Of a stretch of 64,000 nt of DNA, positions 60,995 through 64,000 are shown in pieces. The notes under the pieces were generated by a model, which saw only the letters and a program-made list of their open reading frames with translations, was not told where the DNA came from and made no database searches. This stretch comes from JBBROS01 sp965260995. GTDB lineage: Bacteria; Pseudomonadota; Alphaproteobacteria; Acetobacterales; Acetobacteraceae. The stretch is taken from positions 744,001-808,000 of the forward strand of contig CBDHCD010000002.1 of assembly GCA_965260995.1 (NCBI GenBank). Reading direction: 5' to 3'. How positions within the stretch are numbered: the stretch's first letter is position 1; every line of letters begins with the position of its first letter. The position numbers and the translations under genes are program-made.

Positions 60995-62005
60995 CTAGGG
61001 GCCGAGAACGTGGTTGGCTACTCCACGATGACCGAGTTCGTGCCCCCAGCCCGGCGCGGCCGTTGGCTCGGCCTCGTCGCCGTCTTCGTCGTTACCGGCC
61101 TGCCGGTCTCGGCATTGGCGGCCTGGCTGCTGGTACCGGCGTTTGGCTGGCGGGCCATGTTCGTGCTGGGTGGCGTCGGCGCGCTGCTGGTGTGGCAGGC
61201 GCGCAAGAGCCTACCGGAAAGCCCGCGCTGGCTGGAAAGTGTCGGTCGTGGCCAGGAAGCGGAGGCGCTGCTGGCCACCATCGAGCGCGAGGCTTCGGGC
61301 GGTGCGCCGCTGCCGCCGCCTGCGCCGCCCGCCGGTCCGCCGCCGTCGCGCGCCCTTTCCACCCTGTTCGCTCCCCCGCTGCTCGGTCGCATGGTGCTGG
61401 GCTGCGTCAGCTTGGTCGTGATCAACACCCTGATCTACGGCTTCATCACCTGGTTGCCGACCTTCTTCGCCAAGCAGGGCCTCCCGGTTGCGACTTCGTT
61501 CGGCTACTCGCTGATCATGGCCCTCGGCGCGCCGGTCGGCGCCCTGATCGGCGCCTTGCTGGTGGACCGGGTGGGCCGTCGCCGCATCTTGGTATCAGGC
61601 GCAGCCTTCTCCATCCTGTTCGGCTGCGTCTACCCGTTCGTGCACAACCCGGTGTGGCTGCCCGTCGCCGGGCTCGCGCTCACGGTGCCGATTTACGTCC
61701 TGGTCGCTGTGCTGTTCGGTATCTACATCCCCGAGCTGTTTCCGACCGAGGTCCGGTTGCGCGCGTCGGGCATCTGCAACACCGTCGGCCGCGGTGCCAC
61801 GGTGTTGACGCCGTTCCTCATTGTGCCGCTATTCACCACCTACGGCATCGGCGGCGTGCTGACGTTGATGGTGGTGCTGCTGGCCGTGCTGATCATGGCC
61901 GTGCTCACCCTGGGCGTCGAGCCAGCCGGCCGGTCACTGGAACAGGTCGCGGCCGATCCTGGCACTCATCCGGGCGGCGTCCCCGCCCCGGGCTGGACGG
62001 CCTAG
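60995..62005 (+). pseudogene. MFS transporter lacking its N-terminal part
   Basis: The frame starts at the CTAG that borders the IS701 remnant: LGAENVVGYSTMTEFVPPAR, RGRWLGLVAVFVVTGLPVSA, then ESPRWLESVGRGQEAEALLA, FITWLPTFFAKQGLPVATSF, LLVDRVGRRRILVSGAAFSI, FGIYIPELFPTEVRLRASGI and C-terminal GVEPAGRSLE. This is the sugar-porter/metabolite:H+ symporter branch, with the inter-domain D-R-x-G-R-R motif. About the first 120 residues (helices 1-3) are gone, so it should not function. It precedes a molybdopterin enzyme gene by 43 bases. Confidence 0.85.
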
Positions 62006-62048
62006 TCGCCGTCCCCATGTCCCGCCTGGGCCTGCAGGAGACCTGATC

Positions 62049-64000
62049 GTGAGCTATCTTTATCTCGGCCGGCGCGAGGACGCTCGGTTGCTGACCGGTG
62101 CCGGGCGCTACACCGCAGACTGGGCGTTGCTGGGCCAATTGCATGCGGCATTCCTTCGCTCGGATCACGCCCACGCCCGCATCATCGCCATCGACGCCGC
62201 CGCTGCCCGGACCGCCCCTGGCGTGCACGCCGTGCTCACGGGCGCGGACACGGCAGCGGCCGGCTACGGGCGCGGCAAGGCGTCGGTTCCTTACCAGGGC
62301 CGCGGGGGCATGACGCTGTTGGCGCCGCCCGGCTCAGCCTTGGCGCATGACCGCGTGCTCTACGTCGGCGATCCGGTGGCGTTGGTGGTCGCCGACACGG
62401 TGGCGCAGGCGCAGGACGCGGCGGAGTTGATCGCCGTGGACTACGACCCGCTGCCGGCCGTCGTCGACATGGACGCTGCGCTGACGGAGGCCGCGCCGCT
62501 GCTGCACCCGGGCGTGCCGAGCAACCTGTGCTTCGACTTCGACTACGGCGATGCCGCCGCCACGGACGCCGCGTTCGCCGCCGCCGCGCACGTGGTCCGG
62601 CTCGACCTCAGCAGCGACCGCGTCGTCGGCAACCCGATGGAGCCGAAAGCGGCAATCGCCCGCTGGACCGGCGACGTGCTGGAGTTGTGGACCGGCACCC
62701 AGGGCATGGTGGCGATGCGCGACTCCCTATGCGGGCTTACCGGCCTGCCACCCGAGAAGGTGCGGGTGCGCGCCCAGGACGTGGGCGGCGGCTTCGGCAT
62801 TCGCGGCGCAGCCTATCCCGAGCACGCCGCCTTGGCTCTCGCGGCCAAGGTCACTGGCCGTCCGGTGAAGTGGGTCGCGACCCGGTCCGAAACCTTCCTC
62901 AGCGACTATCACGGCCGCGGCCTGCGCATGCGCGGCGCGCTCGGGTTGGACGCGGCTGGGTGCTTCCTCGCCATCCGGCACGACTGGGTGTGCGACCAAG
63001 GCGCTTACCCGGTCGCCACCGGCCCACTCATCAGCACCCTCAACCCGGCCATGATGTGCACCGGCCCTTATCGCATCCCCGCCGTCTATGGCCGCCACCG
63101 GCTGGCGTTGACCAACACCGTGCCGATCACCGCCTACCGCGGCGCAGGCCGGCCGGATATGGCCTACGCCGTCGAGCGCTTGGTCGATGAGGCGGCACAT
63201 CAGTTGGGAGAGGACCGCTTGGCGCTGCGCCGGCGCAACCTACTGCCCACCGATGCCTTTCCCTACCGCCTGCCCACCGGCGGTGCGATGGCGGCGGTGT
63301 ATGACAGCGGTGACTACACCGGCCTGCTGGAGATGGTGGCCGAGGCTGCGGACTGGTCCGGCTTCGAAGCGCGGCGGACGGAAGCGGCCGGACGCGGCAA
63401 GCTACGCGGCATCGGTGTCGGCGTGTTCGTTGAGCCCTCCGGCGGCGTGGTGCCGCGCGACGAGGTGGCCATCACCTTTGATGCCGGGGGCGGCGTGTTG
63501 GTCCACAACGTCACCCATTCCTCCGGCCAGGGCCATGAGACGATGTTCCCCGAGATCGTCGCCGCCGTGCTCGGGCTTGACCCAGCCTCCATCACGCTCC
63601 GTCAAGGCGATCCGGACGGACCGACCCTGGTCGGCGGCGGTGCCTTCGCGTCCCGATCCATGCTGTCGCACGGGGCGGCCAGTGCGGTGGCGGCCAAGGA
63701 GGTGGTGGAGAAAGGCCTGACGTTGGCCGCCGACGCCCTCGAAGCTGCTGCGGCCGACATCGAATATGACGCCGGCGCCTACCGGATCGCCGGCACCGAC
63801 CGCAGCGTCACCTTGCTCGAACTCGCCCGCCCGGCCGAGGGCCAGGAGAGCGGTCCGCTTGACACCACGACGACGCTGCCGGCCAGCCGCGCTTTCCCCT
63901 CCGGCGCGCACGTCGCCGAGGTGGAGATTGATCCCGAGACTGGCGTAGTGTCGCTGGAACGCTACGTTGCGGTCGACGACTGCGGCGTGGTGCTGAACCA
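62049..64000 (+). CDS. Xanthine dehydrogenase/CO dehydrogenase-family molybdopterin subunit (runs off the right edge)
   Basis: GTG 62049 starts a frame open to the window end (650 codons). It begins SYLYLGRREDARLLTGAGRY and has the Mo-MPT subunit series DVGGGFGIRGAAYPEHAALA, VKWVATRSETFLSDYHGR, TNTVPITAYRGAGRPDMAYA, VERLVDEAAHQL and THSSGQGHETMFPEIVAA. The AYRGAGRP loop matches form II CoxL-like enzymes rather than true CO dehydrogenases (AYRCSFR). It likely oxidises a purine, aldehyde or N-heterocycle. Partners CoxM and CoxS are not in view. Confidence 0.92.
   Translation, partial: MSYLYLGRREDARLLTGAGRYTADWALLGQLHAAFLRSDHAHARIIAIDAAAARTAPGVHAVLTGADTAAAGYGRGKASVPYQGRGGMTLLAPPGSALAHDRVLYVGDPVALVVADTVAQAQDAAELIAVDYDPLPAVVDMDAALTEAAPLLHPGVPSNLCFDFDYGDAAATDAAFAAAAHVVRLDLSSDRVVGNPMEPKAAIARWTGDVLELWTGTQGMVAMRDSLCGLTGLPPEKVRVRAQDVGGGFGIRGAAYPEHAALALAAKVTGRPVKWVATRSETFLSDYHGRGLRMRGALGLDAAGCFLAIRHDWVCDQGAYPVATGPLISTLNPAMMCTGPYRIPAVYGRHRLALTNTVPITAYRGAGRPDMAYAVERLVDEAAHQLGEDRLALRRRNLLPTDAFPYRLPTGGAMAAVYDSGDYTGLLEMVAEAADWSGFEARRTEAAGRGKLRGIGVGVFVEPSGGVVPRDEVAITFDAGGGVLVHNVTHSSGQGHETMFPEIVAAVLGLDPASITLRQGDPDGPTLVGGGAFASRSMLSHGAASAVAAKEVVEKGLTLAADALEAAAADIEYDAGAYRIAGTDRSVTLLELARPAEGQESGPLDTTTTLPASRAFPSGAHVAEVEIDPETGVVSLERYVAVDDCGVVLN

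Overview
The window is very G+C-rich (roughly 70% by eye) with strong G/C in third codon positions. Its gene content points to an aerobic alphaproteobacterium: rplM-rpsI followed by argC and a gamma-type carbonic anhydrase, oxygen-dependent (CobG/CobN type) cobalamin synthesis, a DUF1217 flagellar-type gene and many ABC importers for sugars and amino acids. A Rhodospirillales/Acetobacteraceae-like host would fit, but that is inference. A perfect 16-bp parS sequence lies in the window, so this replicon is probably segregated by ParAB and the locus may sit in its origin domain.

Layout. 0-2.4 kb: the start of a PLP aminotransferase, a DUF2934 miniprotein, a two-domain SnoaL-like protein and a small hypothetical. 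2.6-9.8 kb: a graveyard of broken insertion sequences (IS630, IS21, IS1182, ISAs1, IS3, IS30) around one intact DUF707 gene, followed by an AT-rich island. 10.2-16.7 kb (minus strand): a ribose-type ABC importer (permease, ATPase, binding protein), a xylose-dehydrogenase-like SDR, an M20 amidohydrolase and an NAD(P)-binding protein. 16.9-20 kb: rplM-rpsI with a terminator, argC, a gamma carbonic anhydrase homologue and a lipoprotein whose stop codon abuts a shrunken IS701 element. 20.6-27.8 kb: a Baeyer-Villiger-type monooxygenase, then a complete LivJHMGF-type importer and an SDR. 27.85-29.55 kb: a second field of dead genes (IS6, IS701, an SDR). 29.5-30.4 kb: the DUF1217 gene.

30.4-47.8 kb is a nearly continuous cobalamin region: cobD, cobQ-cobO-cobP (minus), a cobalamin riboswitch, DUF1636-cobW-cobN-cobG-cobH-cobI-cobJ, cobK (minus), cobL-cobE-cobM, cbiD (minus) and cobB. 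Together these cover most steps from precorrin-2 to adenosylcobinamide-GDP by the oxygen-dependent route. The usual C-1 methylase CobF is not seen and CbiD stands in its place. Within operons the genes overlap by a few bases, so translation is probably coupled, and several convergent pairs overlap at their 3' ends.

48-58 kb: a GlsB/YeaQ-like membrane protein, a second sugar ABC operon (binding protein, two permeases, Gfo/Idh/MocA oxidoreductase, ATPase), a nested palindromic repeat, two SDRs, an acetamidase/formamidase-type enzyme and a DUF2254 membrane protein. 58-61 kb is a stack of an IS5 element and two IS701-family elements at the DUF2254 stop codon; the last one has removed the N-terminal part of an MFS transporter. 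The window ends inside a CoxL/xanthine-dehydrogenase-type molybdopterin subunit.

Two themes cross the window. Short direct tandem duplications, most often with a 15-bp period, occur in dead transposase genes and, in codon-multiple lengths only, in live genes (cobB, cobE, a binding-protein signal peptide). Several insertion elements lie exactly at stop codons that contain TA or CTAG. I saw no tRNA, rRNA or CRISPR array.
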